Shown: in pieces, positions 17,952 to 26,664 of the stretch
Position numbering within the stretch: the stretch's first letter is position 1
Layout: every line of letters starts with the position of its first letter
Assembly (NCBI GenBank): GCA_014132595.1
Contig: BMAG01000021.1
Span: 43,475 to 107,474 of the forward strand
Length of the DNA: 64,000 bases
Direction: 5' to 3'
Origin: Gammaproteobacteria bacterium
Lineage (GTDB): Bacteria > Pseudomonadota > Gammaproteobacteria > DSM-16500
Notes under the pieces: model-generated
Seen by the model: only the letters and a program-made list of their open reading frames with translations
Told to the model about the DNA's origin: nothing
Database searches by the model: none
Translations under genes and position numbers: made by a program

Positions 17952-18254
17952 TCATGGCTTCTGTTTTTCAGCGGCTTCTATCATTTTTGCAAGCTCAGCT
18001 AACTGATCCTGAATTTTTTTAATAGCGCTCGCTTGCAAAGCTTGAACCGCAATCAACTCACTTAAGGAAGTGGAGATCGCAGCAAACATCTCGGCCGTAT
18101 TTTTCTCTGTAATTACGGCTTCTTTCTTACCGCTCATTGATTCCATTTTCGATTTTAATTTATCGACCGTCTCGCCAATATTGACTGACTTTGCCGTATC
18201 GATTAGATTCGACCCCATTTTTTTGAGCTCATCAAACCCTGGCATTTTAACCAT
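17952..18254 (-). CDS. Small coiled-coil hypothetical protein
   Basis: About 100 residues, unrecognised. From the ATG at 18254, which has GGAGG just upstream, it reads MVKMPGFDELKKM and then two amphipathic helical stretches (DTAKSVNIGETVDKLKSKM and a longer C-terminal helix from about residue 55 to 95 rich in Ala, Glu, Lys and Ile). There is no signal peptide or membrane helix, so it is probably cytosolic and oligomeric. It ends 33 bases upstream of the pilin-like microprotein, with which it could share a transcript. No function is proposed. Confidence 0.65.
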   Translation of the reverse strand: MVKMPGFDELKKMGSNLIDTAKSVNIGETVDKLKSKMESMSGKKEAVITEKNTAEMFAAISTSLSELIAVQALQASAIKKIQDQLAELAKMIEAAEKQKP

Positions 18255-18341
18255 ACATCCTCCAGCAAATGTTACGTCGCTCACACGATATTATAACAAA
18301 AAAACACCTTCTTTGCCTCATTTTTTACCAATTCATTTATT

Positions 18342-19412
18342 TTAAGTGGCAAAATAATCCTGTTTCATCGCTGATTTTGCCAAAGCGAGCGTTGATCTTG
18401 CGACTTCATTCGCCTTTTGTGTGCCCTCCTGCAAAATCGCCTGGACTTGTGCGGGATCTTGCTCAAAAGTGAGTCTACGCTGTCGGATAGGCTCAATGAG
18501 GCTGATGAGCACTTCTATTAACTTCTTTTTACATTCCACATCCCCAATTGCCCCTTGTTTATAACGCTCTTCTGCCTCTTTCACCCAGTCTAGGTCTGGG
18601 TTGAAGGTTTCATGAAAAATCCATAAGGGGTTTAACTCAACAGTGCCAGGATCTGTTGCTTTTAAACGTTTTGGGTCTGTATACATGGCCATGACTTTAC
18701 GTTTAATGATATCGGCATCATCACTTAAAAAAATCGCATTATTCAAAGACTTGGACATCTTCAATAAGTTACCTGCAGCATCAGGGCCGCCAGTACCTAC
18801 TAATCGCCTTGTACGGCCTAATTTCACGTGAACAATGGGGAATAATCCACCTTTTTTTACATAGTCAGAATCCTCAGTATGAGGATCTACGCCACAATAA
18901 AGCTGGTCAAAACGACGTGCTATTTCTCGAGCGAGCTCGATATGAGGAATTTGATCTTCTCCTACAGGAACGATTTCAGGGCGAAAAGCTAAAATATCTG
19001 CAACCTGATTGATAGGATAAAGCAAAAACCCAAAGGGATAATTATCTCCCAAACCTTTATCACGAATTTCGTCTTTAATAGTCGGGTTTCGCATGACTCG
19101 AGGAAAAGGCACCAACATACTAAAAAAGATCGTCAATTCCGCAATCGCGGGTATTTCTGATTGAATGAAGATAGTGCTTCGCTTGGGATCAATGCCTGCC
19201 GCCAAGTAATCCATGGCCACATCTAATACATTTTGTCTCACCTCGCCAGGTCTTTCCATGCGAGTCGTAAAGGCTTGCACATTTGCAATCATGAAATAAC
19301 AATCAAAATCATCCTGTAACGCTAGACGGTTTTCCAGTGAACCGACCCAATGGCCCAGATGAAGACGGCCTGTAGGCGTATCTCCGGTGAGTAAACGTGG
19401 TTTTGTTATCAT
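18342..19412 (-). CDS. trpS: Tryptophanyl-tRNA synthetase
   Basis: Class I synthetase that charges tRNA-Trp. The HIGH-type signature is TPTGRLHLGHW (HLGH at residues 18-21), and KMSKS occurs in LLKMSKSLNNAIF. The family element PVGEDQIPHIELAREIA is in the middle. The length of 356 is slightly over the E. coli enzyme (334). It is a leftward gene starting 59 bases from the end of rsmD, which is transcribed in the same direction. Confidence 0.95.
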   Translation of the reverse strand: MITKPRLLTGDTPTGRLHLGHWVGSLENRLALQDDFDCYFMIANVQAFTTRMERPGEVRQNVLDVAMDYLAAGIDPKRSTIFIQSEIPAIAELTIFFSMLVPFPRVMRNPTIKDEIRDKGLGDNYPFGFLLYPINQVADILAFRPEIVPVGEDQIPHIELAREIARRFDQLYCGVDPHTEDSDYVKKGGLFPIVHVKLGRTRRLVGTGGPDAAGNLLKMSKSLNNAIFLSDDADIIKRKVMAMYTDPKRLKATDPGTVELNPLWIFHETFNPDLDWVKEAEERYKQGAIGDVECKKKLIEVLISLIEPIRQRRLTFEQDPAQVQAILQEGTQKANEVARSTLALAKSAMKQDYFAT

Positions 19413-19471
19413 GATTTATCCTAACGTTGATAATGCATCAACACTTTTTATCTAAGGAATTTTTTATGTGA

Positions 19472-20029
19472 TTATACCAAGCGCTGCGCTAAATGATACG
19501 CCACTTGACCTGCTTTTTTACTTTTTAATATTTTCCAGTGAAGAGGTAAATCCGCTTCTTGTAATAAGGATTTTGTTTCTAAATAAATATAGGCTTCTTT
19601 TGCAAGAAATCCTTGCTCTTCCAGATAAAAACAGGTGGGGAGCAATACATTAGCCTGATACGGCGGATCTAAAAAAACAATATCAAATAATGTCTGAGGC
19701 TTTCTTAGTTGCTCAGGAACGCGCCCGCAGTATACTTCTGCATTATTGGCTTTCAACATCACAATCTCTTCCTGCAAAAGCGAAACAACGGCGCTCACTT
19801 GCTCAACCATTACCACATGGGCAGCACCCCGGGACAATGCTTCAAACCCTAATACACCGCTGCCCGCAAATGCATCCAAACAGTGCGCGCCCGCAATCAC
19901 CGGTGACAGCCAATTAAACAATGTTTCACGCACCCGATCAGGGGTTGGCCTAAGATTTAAGACATCGGGAACTTTTAGCATGCGCCCCCGCCATTCCCCT
20001 CCAATGATCCGCACCCGACCTTGTTTCAT
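19472..20029 (-). CDS. rsmD: 16S rRNA (guanine-966-N2)-methyltransferase
   Basis: 185-residue SAM-dependent methyltransferase acting on G966 of 16S rRNA in the 30S subunit. Motif I LDAFAGSGVLGFEALSRGA is at residues 51-69 and the catalytic DPPY at 121-124, with the RsmD start RIIGGEWRGR. It is divergent from ftsY, the same pairing as in E. coli and most gammaproteobacteria. Confidence 0.95.
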   Translation of the reverse strand: MKQGRVRIIGGEWRGRMLKVPDVLNLRPTPDRVRETLFNWLSPVIAGAHCLDAFAGSGVLGFEALSRGAAHVVMVEQVSAVVSLLQEEIVMLKANNAEVYCGRVPEQLRKPQTLFDIVFLDPPYQANVLLPTCFYLEEQGFLAKEAYIYLETKSLLQEADLPLHWKILKSKKAGQVAYHLAQRLV

Positions 20030-20095
20030 ACAAAAAACCCTCAGACTTGCCGTTATCCTATGTTAACATGAGGCAAAATTGAATTAAGGTGCGTG

Positions 20096-21088
20096 ATGTT
20101 AAATCTTTTAAAACGAAAAAAACAGGGCGATGAAGAATCAAATGGTTCAAGCGTACCTGCAAAGGCAGGCTTTTTTTCTCGCTTAAAGACAGGACTTGCA
20201 AAAACCCGTGCGAGCTTTACCGCCGGTATCGCCAATATTTTATTGGGTAAAAAAACATTAGATGATGACCTGATCGAGACCATTGAAACCCAGTTACTCA
20301 CGGCGGATGTGGGTATTGATGCCACTGAGCAACTGATAAAAGCGCTGACACAAAAACTGGCCCGCAAAGAACTGACGGATCCAGCGGCAGTCTTGCAAGC
20401 TTTACAAAATGAAATGAAAGCCATTCTACAACCGTGCCAGGTTCCCTTAACGATCCCTTCAAGTCAAACACCTTTTGTGATCCTCGTCGTTGGGATTAAT
20501 GGCTCGGGCAAAACAACTACTATTGGCAAGATTGCGCATTATCTTCAGGAGCAGGATAAAAAAGTATTATTGGCTGCAGGCGACACCTTTCGTGCGGCCG
20601 CCATTGAGCAATTACAAATTTGGGGGGAACGCAATCAAATTCCTGTTATTGCCCAGCAGCCTGGCGCAGACACGGCAGCAGTCATTTATGATGCGCTTGA
20701 ATCCGCAAAGACGCGCAAAATAGATGTATTGTTAGCAGATACCGCGGGTCGTTTGCATACGCAAGGGCATTTAATGGAGGAATTAAAGAAAGTGAAGCGT
20801 GTTGTTGCAAAACTGGATGCGACAGCGCCTCACGAAGTGTTACTGGTTCTTGATGCGAGCATTGGTCAAAATGCGCTCAACCAAGCTTTGCAATTTCATA
20901 GCAGTATTGGTGTGAGCGGAATTGCAATAACAAAACTGGATGGAACCGCTAAAGGTGGAATTATTTTTGCCATTGCTAAACAGCTCAAACTGCCGATCCG
21001 ATTTATTGGCGTTGGAGAGGCTATTGATGATTTGCGGCCTTTTATTGCTGATGATTTTGTGGCGGCCTTGTTTGAAGCAGAAGCCTAG
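20096..21088 (+). CDS. ftsY: Signal recognition particle receptor FtsY
   Basis: SRP-type GTPase that docks ribosome-SRP complexes at the inner membrane. N domain helices occupy about residues 40-120; G domain elements are GINGSGKT (133-140), AGDTFRAAA, DTAGR and TKLDGTAKGG. At about 330 residues it lacks the long acidic A domain of E. coli FtsY (497); a short basic start (LLKRKKQ) precedes the N domain. The ATG at 20096 follows AAGG and is preferred to the GTG one codon earlier. In E. coli the order is ftsY-ftsE-ftsX-rpoH; here rpoH follows directly, and ftsEX are absent from the locus. Confidence 0.95.
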   Translation: MLNLLKRKKQGDEESNGSSVPAKAGFFSRLKTGLAKTRASFTAGIANILLGKKTLDDDLIETIETQLLTADVGIDATEQLIKALTQKLARKELTDPAAVLQALQNEMKAILQPCQVPLTIPSSQTPFVILVVGINGSGKTTTIGKIAHYLQEQDKKVLLAAGDTFRAAAIEQLQIWGERNQIPVIAQQPGADTAAVIYDALESAKTRKIDVLLADTAGRLHTQGHLMEELKKVKRVVAKLDATAPHEVLLVLDASIGQNALNQALQFHSSIGVSGIAITKLDGTAKGGIIFAIAKQLKLPIRFIGVGEAIDDLRPFIADDFVAALFEAEA

Positions 21089-21131
21089 TGTTTTTTTCGT
21101 GAACAGGCTCGGGTACGTTTACGAAAAAACA
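21089..21131. repeat. Hairpin between ftsY and rpoH
   Basis: Imperfect inverted repeat: TGTTTTTTT-CGTGAAC (21089-21104) against GTTTACG-AAAAAACA (21117-21131). The stem is AT-rich with no T-run after it on the + strand, so terminator activity for ftsY is uncertain. It lies about 20 bases before the rpoH promoter. Confidence 0.4.
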
Positions 21132-21149
21132 ATGAGACTGGGAGAGTTA

Positions 21150-21176
21150 TTGGCACTCTCCATCAAAGAGTGCTAG
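21150..21176 (+). promoter_or_regulatory. CIRCE operator (HrcA site) over the rpoH promoter
   Basis: TTGGCACTC, nine bases, GAGTGCTAG: the exact 9-N9-9 architecture of CIRCE (consensus TTAGCACTC-N9-GAGTGCTAA) with one substitution in each arm. It coincides with a sigma70-like promoter: -35 TTGGCA (21150-21155), 18 bases, -10 TAGAAT (21174-21179). Binding of the repressor HrcA here would block polymerase. The expected transcript start near 21186 leaves a short leader before rpoH. No hrcA gene is in the window. Confidence 0.85.
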
Positions 21177-21219
21177 AATGGCCTCCAAGCAAATATGTCC
21201 ATTGAAGAGGTTAAGCTCA

Positions 21220-22083
21220 ATGAATAGCCTGCAAACATTTGATATCCGTTTACCCATCAACAGCCTGGATGCCTACATTAACTACGTTAATCAAGTTCCT
21301 ATGCTCAGCCAAAAAGAAGAGCATGATCTGGCTGTCAGTTTGCAAACACAAAATGATTTAAACGCGGCAAAGCAATTAGTATTAGCACACGCTCGCTATG
21401 TCGTGCGAGTTGCAAAGGGTTATGCAGGATATGGATTACCCTTGAGCGACCTTATCCAGGAAGGCAATATTGGGTTGATGAAAGCTGTTAAACGATTTAA
21501 CCCAGACATGGGTGTACGCTTAGTGACATTTGCGGTGCACTGGATCAAATCTGAAATCCATGAATTTATTTTACGTAACTGGCGCATCGTCAAAGTTGCC
21601 ACAACTAAAGCACAACGCAAACTTTTTTTTAATTTACGCGGTATGAAAAAACGGTTAGGTTGGTTTACCAATGAAGAAATCAATGAAGTCGCTAAAGATT
21701 TAGGCGTTAAACCTGAAACCGTACGTGAAATGGAAATGCGTTTAAATAACGCGGATGCTTCTTTTGACGGCCATTCCGATGAAGAGGATGAAAACTCATC
21801 CTTTGCAGCACCCGCAGGTTACTTAGAAGATCATCGATATAATCCCGCTGAAACATTCGAAAAAGCAGATCATACAGAACAATCAAATTCTGCTTTGCAC
21901 GATGTATTGAATCAATTAGATAAACGCAGTCAGGAAATTTTATCGGCACGATGGTTAAATGAAAAAAAAGCAACCCTGCAAGAATTAGCTGACAAATACC
22001 AGGTTTCAGCAGAACGTGTTCGGCAGTTAGAAAAAAATGCGATGAAAAAATTAAAAAATGCAATGGAAACAGCAATGGCGTAA
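21220..22083 (+). CDS. rpoH: Heat-shock sigma factor sigma32
   Basis: 287-residue alternative sigma factor. Region 2 includes the core-binding [17 protein letters not shown] segment (about residue 77 on). The RpoH box QRKLFFNLR is at residues 132-140, diagnostic of RpoH against other group 2/3 sigmas. Region 4 has the C-terminal helix-turn-helix [19 protein letters not shown]. The ATG at 21220 with AGAGG upstream is chosen; an open frame back to 21178 would start before the predicted transcript start. The gene carries a CIRCE operator at its promoter, so transcription is probably under HrcA rather than only the multi-promoter control of E. coli. Confidence 0.95.
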   Translation: MNSLQTFDIRLPINSLDAYINYVNQVPMLSQKEEHDLAVSLQTQNDLNAAKQLVLAHARYVVRVAKGYAGYGLPLSDLIQEGNIGLMKAVKRFNPDMGVRLVTFAVHWIKSEIHEFILRNWRIVKVATTKAQRKLFFNLRGMKKRLGWFTNEEINEVAKDLGVKPETVREMEMRLNNADASFDGHSDEEDENSSFAAPAGYLEDHRYNPAETFEKADHTEQSNSALHDVLNQLDKRSQEILSARWLNEKKATLQELADKYQVSAERVRQLEKNAMKKLKNAMETAMA

Positions 22084-22088
22084 CAAAC

Positions 22089-22472
22089 TTACGCTGCTGT
22101 TGAAGATTTTAATTGATTTGCTTCATTGATTAATGCCAATCTAACCGCTTCCAGTTTAGGCATTTTAGCTCCCCGCAATACCTCATAAATTTCTGCAAGC
22201 TTATTTAAATAAGCTGCTTTTGTTAAACGATTTGGCTGATTTTGTTCTGGCAACTCACGCAATTCACGTAATAATCTTGCAAGCTCTTGCCAGTTATAAG
22301 CGTGCGCTAATTCTCGCGGCGCCATGCGCTTACTATCGGACTCGACAGGTTTTGCAGTCGTCTCTAGTATAATGGATTTATAACGCTCTGCTCCCGCTAA
22401 CAATAGCTCAAGCCTAGCTGGAATAGCCGCTGATCCGACATCTTCATCATGTGGATAAAACATGATTGCCAT
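22089..22472 (-). CDS. Hypothetical helical protein
   Basis: 127 residues, not recognised. It is predicted cytosolic, with no signal or membrane segment. The N-terminal part is MAIMFYPHDEDVGSAAIPARLELLLAGAER-like; from about residue 50 it is mostly charged amphipathic helices with an ELARLLRELRELPEQ stretch. It is convergent with rpoH, five bases apart. The ATG has a purine-rich GAGGAGATG just upstream. Probably a lineage-restricted gene; no function proposed. Confidence 0.65.
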   Translation of the reverse strand: MAIMFYPHDEDVGSAAIPARLELLLAGAERYKSIILETTAKPVESDSKRMAPRELAHAYNWQELARLLRELRELPEQNQPNRLTKAAYLNKLAEIYEVLRGAKMPKLEAVRLALINEANQLKSSTAA

Positions 22473-22563
22473 ATTGCATCTCCTCTCGTTATGACTCTGA
22501 AATCAAATATACGTTTTTTTCAAATCGCTTAACTTAAAGTATAACGTAAAAATAGCAAAAGGG

Positions 22564-24084
22564 TCACCTGGTCTGGTCATATTTTAATCTATCTAGGTAG
22601 CGATAGGTCAATGCTTCACTGATATTACTTTCTAATATATCAGACTCTCCCGATAAATCGGCCATGGTACGGGCCACTCTTATAATTCGGTGATAAGCCC
22701 GAGCGGAAAGATTAAATTTTTGAACAGCCTGATTGAGTAATTGCTGGGGTTTTTCTGATAGATGGCAATATTGCGACAAATCCTGTGTTGTCAATTCCTG
22801 ATTACTTTTTGATTGCCGCCTGCATTGCCGTTGTCTTGCCTCCATGACGCGTGTTTTCACCACCGAACTGGTCTCAACATCCCCCGTTCTTGTCTGCGAT
22901 AAAACAAGAGAAGGTAGACTCGGCATTTCAATTTGCATGTCAATACGATCAAGTAGTGGTCCGGATATTTTTGCCAAATAACGTTGGACTTGCTCTTCTG
23001 TGCAACGACATCGTCTTTTAGGACTCCCAGCATAACCACATTGACAAGGATTCATGGCGGCTACTAATTGAAAGCGTGCTGGGAATACCGTTTGATAAAT
23101 CGCACGTGAAATAGTAATTTTTCCGGATTCTAAAGGCTCACGTAAAGATTCTAAAGCATGTCGATTAAATTCAGGAAGTTCATCCAAAAATAAAACGCCA
23201 TGATGGGCTAATGAAATTTCACCAGGATGCGGAGGCCTGCCCCCGCCGACTAAAGCCACGCCTGAACTGGTATGATGAGGAGAACGAAAAGGAATGTCAG
23301 TCCATCGAGCAGGATCAAATCCTTGTGTGCTGACAGAGGCAATGGCTGCAACTTCCGCAGCAGACTGGTCTGATAATTCAGGTAAGATACCGGGCAGCCG
23401 GGTTGCCAGCATGGTTTTCCCAGTCCCTGGCGGGCCTATCAGTAATAAATTGTGTTTGCCCGCCGCTGCAATTTCCAATGCACGTTTGGCATGGGGTTGG
23501 CCTTGTACATCGGCTAAATCGAGAGGATTATTTTTTTTTGATACCACTGGCGGCACACAAGATCCCAGGTTATTTTTATTTTGCAAATAGCCGCTCACTT
23601 CCAATAAATGATCTGCATAAAAAACCTGTGCATCTTTCACTAATGCGGCTTCAGATGCATTAGCACGCGGAATAATTAACGAACGCCCAGCATCTCGTGC
23701 ACTTAATACAATCGGCAAAATACCTTCAATGGGCCGCAATTCACCTGATAAGGCCAACTCGCCCACAAATTCATATTGAAGTAATTTTTTATAAGGAATT
23801 TGGCGGGATGCGGCTAGAATGCCTAATGCGATGGGCAAATCAAACCGGCTGCCTTCTTTCGGTAAATCCGCTGGCGCCAAATTAATAATGACTCGGCCGT
23901 AGGGAAAATCAAAATTCGCATTCACAAAGGCGCTGTGGATTCTGAAACGACTTTCTTTGACGGCAGTTTCTGGCATTCCTACGATATAGACATCTCGAGA
24001 ACCTAAAGCCAAATGGACTTCAATCGTCACGAGAGGGGCCTGTATGCCGGCTGAGGCGCGGCTATAAACAATGGCAAGTTGCAT
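22564..24084 (-). CDS. comM: ComM/YifB, Mg-chelatase-like AAA+ ATPase
   Basis: 506 residues: a Lon-protease-like N-terminal domain (about 1-165, with the ALGILAASRQIP stretch), then an AAA+ module with Walker A GPPGTGKT (217-224) and Walker B VLFLDELPEF, then a zinc-type cluster CGYAGSPKRRCRC, and a C-terminal Mg-chelatase-like domain. ComM homologues are hexameric branch-migration helicases that help integrate transformed DNA. With the HofQ-like secretin in this window it suggests a residual competence pathway. It is transcribed leftward as a single gene. Confidence 0.93.
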   Translation of the reverse strand: MQLAIVYSRASAGIQAPLVTIEVHLALGSRDVYIVGMPETAVKESRFRIHSAFVNANFDFPYGRVIINLAPADLPKEGSRFDLPIALGILAASRQIPYKKLLQYEFVGELALSGELRPIEGILPIVLSARDAGRSLIIPRANASEAALVKDAQVFYADHLLEVSGYLQNKNNLGSCVPPVVSKKNNPLDLADVQGQPHAKRALEIAAAGKHNLLLIGPPGTGKTMLATRLPGILPELSDQSAAEVAAIASVSTQGFDPARWTDIPFRSPHHTSSGVALVGGGRPPHPGEISLAHHGVLFLDELPEFNRHALESLREPLESGKITISRAIYQTVFPARFQLVAAMNPCQCGYAGSPKRRCRCTEEQVQRYLAKISGPLLDRIDMQIEMPSLPSLVLSQTRTGDVETSSVVKTRVMEARQRQCRRQSKSNQELTTQDLSQYCHLSEKPQQLLNQAVQKFNLSARAYHRIIRVARTMADLSGESDILESNISEALTYRYLDRLKYDQTR

Positions 24085-24244
24085 GAGAGGTTCCTTATAT
24101 TAAAAGACACAAATGGGTTCTGGCGCGTTCACGATGGGTTTAGTTGAAAAGCAGCCATTGGACAAAAACTCACTTAAGCACTTGCTTTTTAGGATGCGAA
24201 TTTTTAGTCTTAAGGCTGTGATTCATCAAAGCAGGATGCTTACC

Positions 24245-25411
24245 ATGACATATTCATCAGCAAAAAATATTATTACTGAACTTTTGAAGCTCGCAGGTAT
24301 TACCATTGATGGAAGTGCACGTTATGATATTCAGGTGCATAATGAAAAATTCTACACTGCCGTTTTGAATGGAAGGGAGTTGGGATTAGGAGAGTCTTAC
24401 ATGGATGGGTGGTGGGATTGCGCGCATCTGGATGAGTTTTTTGACCGCGTGTTATCTGCTAATTTAGGTAAAAAATTTAAAATAAGCAAGTTATTATTTT
24501 TAAAATTTTTTTTTGCAAAAATCATTAATTTCCAAAACAAACATCGCGCGTGGATCGTTGGGAAAAAACATTACGATTTAAGCGATGATCTATTTCGTGC
24601 GATGCTTGATTCCAATATGAACTATACTTGCGGATATTGGAAAGATGCCAAAAATTTAGAAGAAGCGCAGCGTGACAAAGTAGATTTGGTGTGTCAAAAA
24701 TTATTTTTGAAGCCCGGTATGCGTTTACTGGATATCGGCTGCGGCTGGGGAGCACTGGCAAAGCATGCAGCTCTTGAATACGGCGCTCAGGTAACGGGAG
24801 TGACGATCTCACACAATCAATTTGAGCATGTAAAAAAAGAGTGCCGAGGATTACCCGTTAAAGTTCAGTTACAAGATTATCGTGATATAGGCGGTCAATT
24901 TGATCGAATTTGCTCATTAGGCATGTTTGAGCATGTGGGAGCTTCAAACTATTCTACTTATATGCAGATAGTCAGACGCTGTTTAACGAATGACGGTCTA
25001 TTTTTATTGCATACCATTGGGGACAATGATGAAGGCCCTCAAAATGAATGGATGGCAAAATATATTTTTCCAAATGGTGTGCTTCCAACGATTTCTTTAA
25101 TTTCAAAAGCGACTGAGGGTTTGTTTGTTATGGAAGATTGGCATAATTTTGGCGCTGATTATGATAAAACGCTGATGGCATGGCAGCAAAATTTTCAAGA
25201 ACATTGGCCCGCTTTAAAATCCAGCTATGATGAACGTTTTTATCGATTATGGAATTATTATTTATTAAGCTGTGCAGGCTCTTTTCGTGCCAGAAACATT
25301 CAGCTTTGGCAAATTGTTTTTTCTAAAGAAGGCGTCAGAAATGGATATCAGGCCCCACGCACCGTGATGCCAACATTAAATCGGATACAGGATTTATCCG
25401 TTGAATGCTAA
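24245..25411 (+). CDS. cfa: Cyclopropane-fatty-acyl-phospholipid synthase, copy 1
   Basis: 388-residue SAM-dependent enzyme that adds a methylene bridge to unsaturated acyl chains of membrane phospholipids. Seen: N-terminal lipid-binding region with LGLGESYMDGWWDC, SAM-binding LLDIGCGWGALAKHA, the MFEHVG and LLHTIG motifs (bicarbonate-site residues), EDWHNFGADYDKTL, and LLSCAGSFRAR with the conserved C-terminal cysteine. The ATG at 24245 is chosen over a frame open to 24113 because AGGA is at correct spacing and copy 2 has the same leader. A close paralogue follows after a tRNA gene. Confidence 0.93.
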   Translation: MTYSSAKNIITELLKLAGITIDGSARYDIQVHNEKFYTAVLNGRELGLGESYMDGWWDCAHLDEFFDRVLSANLGKKFKISKLLFLKFFFAKIINFQNKHRAWIVGKKHYDLSDDLFRAMLDSNMNYTCGYWKDAKNLEEAQRDKVDLVCQKLFLKPGMRLLDIGCGWGALAKHAALEYGAQVTGVTISHNQFEHVKKECRGLPVKVQLQDYRDIGGQFDRICSLGMFEHVGASNYSTYMQIVRRCLTNDGLFLLHTIGDNDEGPQNEWMAKYIFPNGVLPTISLISKATEGLFVMEDWHNFGADYDKTLMAWQQNFQEHWPALKSSYDERFYRLWNYYLLSCAGSFRARNIQLWQIVFSKEGVRNGYQAPRTVMPTLNRIQDLSVEC

Positions 25412-25437
25412 TGATTTGCTTTTTATACTTGCCTAAG

Positions 25438-25511
25438 GCGCCCGTAGCTCAGTTGGATAGAGTATTGGTTTCCGAAGCCAAGGGTCGGAGGTTCGAATCC
25501 TCTCGGGCGCG
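25438..25511 (+). tRNA. tRNA-Arg (anticodon CCG)
   Basis: Full cloverleaf by eye. Acceptor GCGCCCG (25438-25444) pairs with CGGGCGC (25504-25510). The D stem is GCTC/GAGT, and the anticodon stem TTGGT/GCCAA frames loop TTCCGAA with anticodon CCG, reading CGG. A five-base variable loop, T stem GGAGG/CCTCT and T loop TTCGAAT follow. The discriminator is G and CCA is not encoded. It lies between the two cfa genes in the same direction. Confidence 0.95.
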
Positions 25512-25545
25512 TGTTTAACATTTGTCAACAAAGCAGGATGCTTAC

Positions 25546-26664
25546 ATGAAAAACACATCAGCAAAAAGTATTATTACAGAGCTTTTGCAATCTGTCGGCA
25601 TTACGATCAATGGTAAAGAACGTTATGATATCCAGGTTCATAATGATGAATTTTATAACGTTGTATTTCATAAAAGAGAATTAGGACTTGGCGAAGCGTA
25701 TGTTGCAAAATGGTGGGATTGCGATCATGTGGATGAATTTGTGGATCGTGTGTTGTCTGCCAAACTGGATGAAAAAATCAAGAAAAGCAAATTGTTGTTT
25801 TTAAAAATTCTGATAACAAAAATCATTAATTTTCAAAGTCAATACCGCGCTTGGATGGTAGGGGAACGCCATTATGATTTAAGTGATGAATTATTTAGTG
25901 CCATGCTAGACCGTAACAAAAATTATACCTGCGGTTACTGGAAAAATGCACATGATTTAGAAGATGCGCAATATGCCAAACTCGATTTAGTATGTCGAAA
26001 ATTACAATTAAAACCAGGTATGCGTTTACTGGATATTGGCTGCGGTTGGGGAGCTTTAGCAAAGCATGCTGCTGAAAAATATGGTGTCAGTGTCGTAGGC
26101 GTAACAATCTCTCGTAATCAATTTGAATTTGTCAAACAACATTGCCAAGGTTTACCCATTGAAATTTATTTACAGGATTATCGTGATATAGAAGGCCAGT
26201 TTGATCGAATCTGTTCGCTGGGAATGTTTGAGCATGTGGGCGACACTAATTATTCAGCTTACATACAAGTTGTTAATCGTTCTCTGGCAGAGGATGGTTT
26301 GTTTTTATTACATACGATTGGTCAAAACTACAAAGAACCGCCTAATGAATGGCTGGCAAAATATATTTTCCCTAATTTTGTACTGCCGACTATTTCGTTG
26401 ATTGCTAAAGCTACCGAAGGCTTATTAGTGATGGAAGATTGGCATAACTTTGGCGCAGATTATGATAAAACCTTGATGGCGTGGCAGCAGAATTTCCAAC
26501 GTCATTGGCCAGAATTAAAATCAAATTATAACGAACGGTTTTATCGATTATGGAATTATTATTTACTAGGAAGTGCGGGTGCTTTTCGCGCCCGCGTGGC
26601 ACAACTATGGCAAATTGTTTTTTCTAAAACAGGGGTTCGAGGCGGGTATCAAGCACCGCGTTAA
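25546..26664 (+). CDS. cfa: Cyclopropane-fatty-acyl-phospholipid synthase, copy 2
   Basis: 372-residue close paralogue of the gene upstream, aligned along its whole length. SAM motif LLDIGCGWGALAKHA, MFEHVG, LLHTIG and the EDWHNFGADYDKTLMAWQQ block are all kept. The conserved cysteine near the C-terminus (SCAG in copy 1 and in E. coli Cfa) is serine here (LLGSAGAFRAR). The leader CAAAGCAGGATGCTTAC before the ATG is shared with copy 1, showing that the duplication included the translation start. The last 41 bases overlap the 3' end of murU on the other strand. Likely active, possibly with different specificity. Confidence 0.92.
   Translation: MKNTSAKSIITELLQSVGITINGKERYDIQVHNDEFYNVVFHKRELGLGEAYVAKWWDCDHVDEFVDRVLSAKLDEKIKKSKLLFLKILITKIINFQSQYRAWMVGERHYDLSDELFSAMLDRNKNYTCGYWKNAHDLEDAQYAKLDLVCRKLQLKPGMRLLDIGCGWGALAKHAAEKYGVSVVGVTISRNQFEFVKQHCQGLPIEIYLQDYRDIEGQFDRICSLGMFEHVGDTNYSAYIQVVNRSLAEDGLFLLHTIGQNYKEPPNEWLAKYIFPNFVLPTISLIAKATEGLLVMEDWHNFGADYDKTLMAWQQNFQRHWPELKSNYNERFYRLWNYYLLGSAGAFRARVAQLWQIVFSKTGVRGGYQAPR

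Noticed and set aside
21151..21170. TGGCAC resembling the -24 element of a sigma54 promoter before rpoH
   Set aside because: There is no TTGC at the required -12 position, and the sequence is fully explained by the CIRCE arm and a sigma70-type -35 box.
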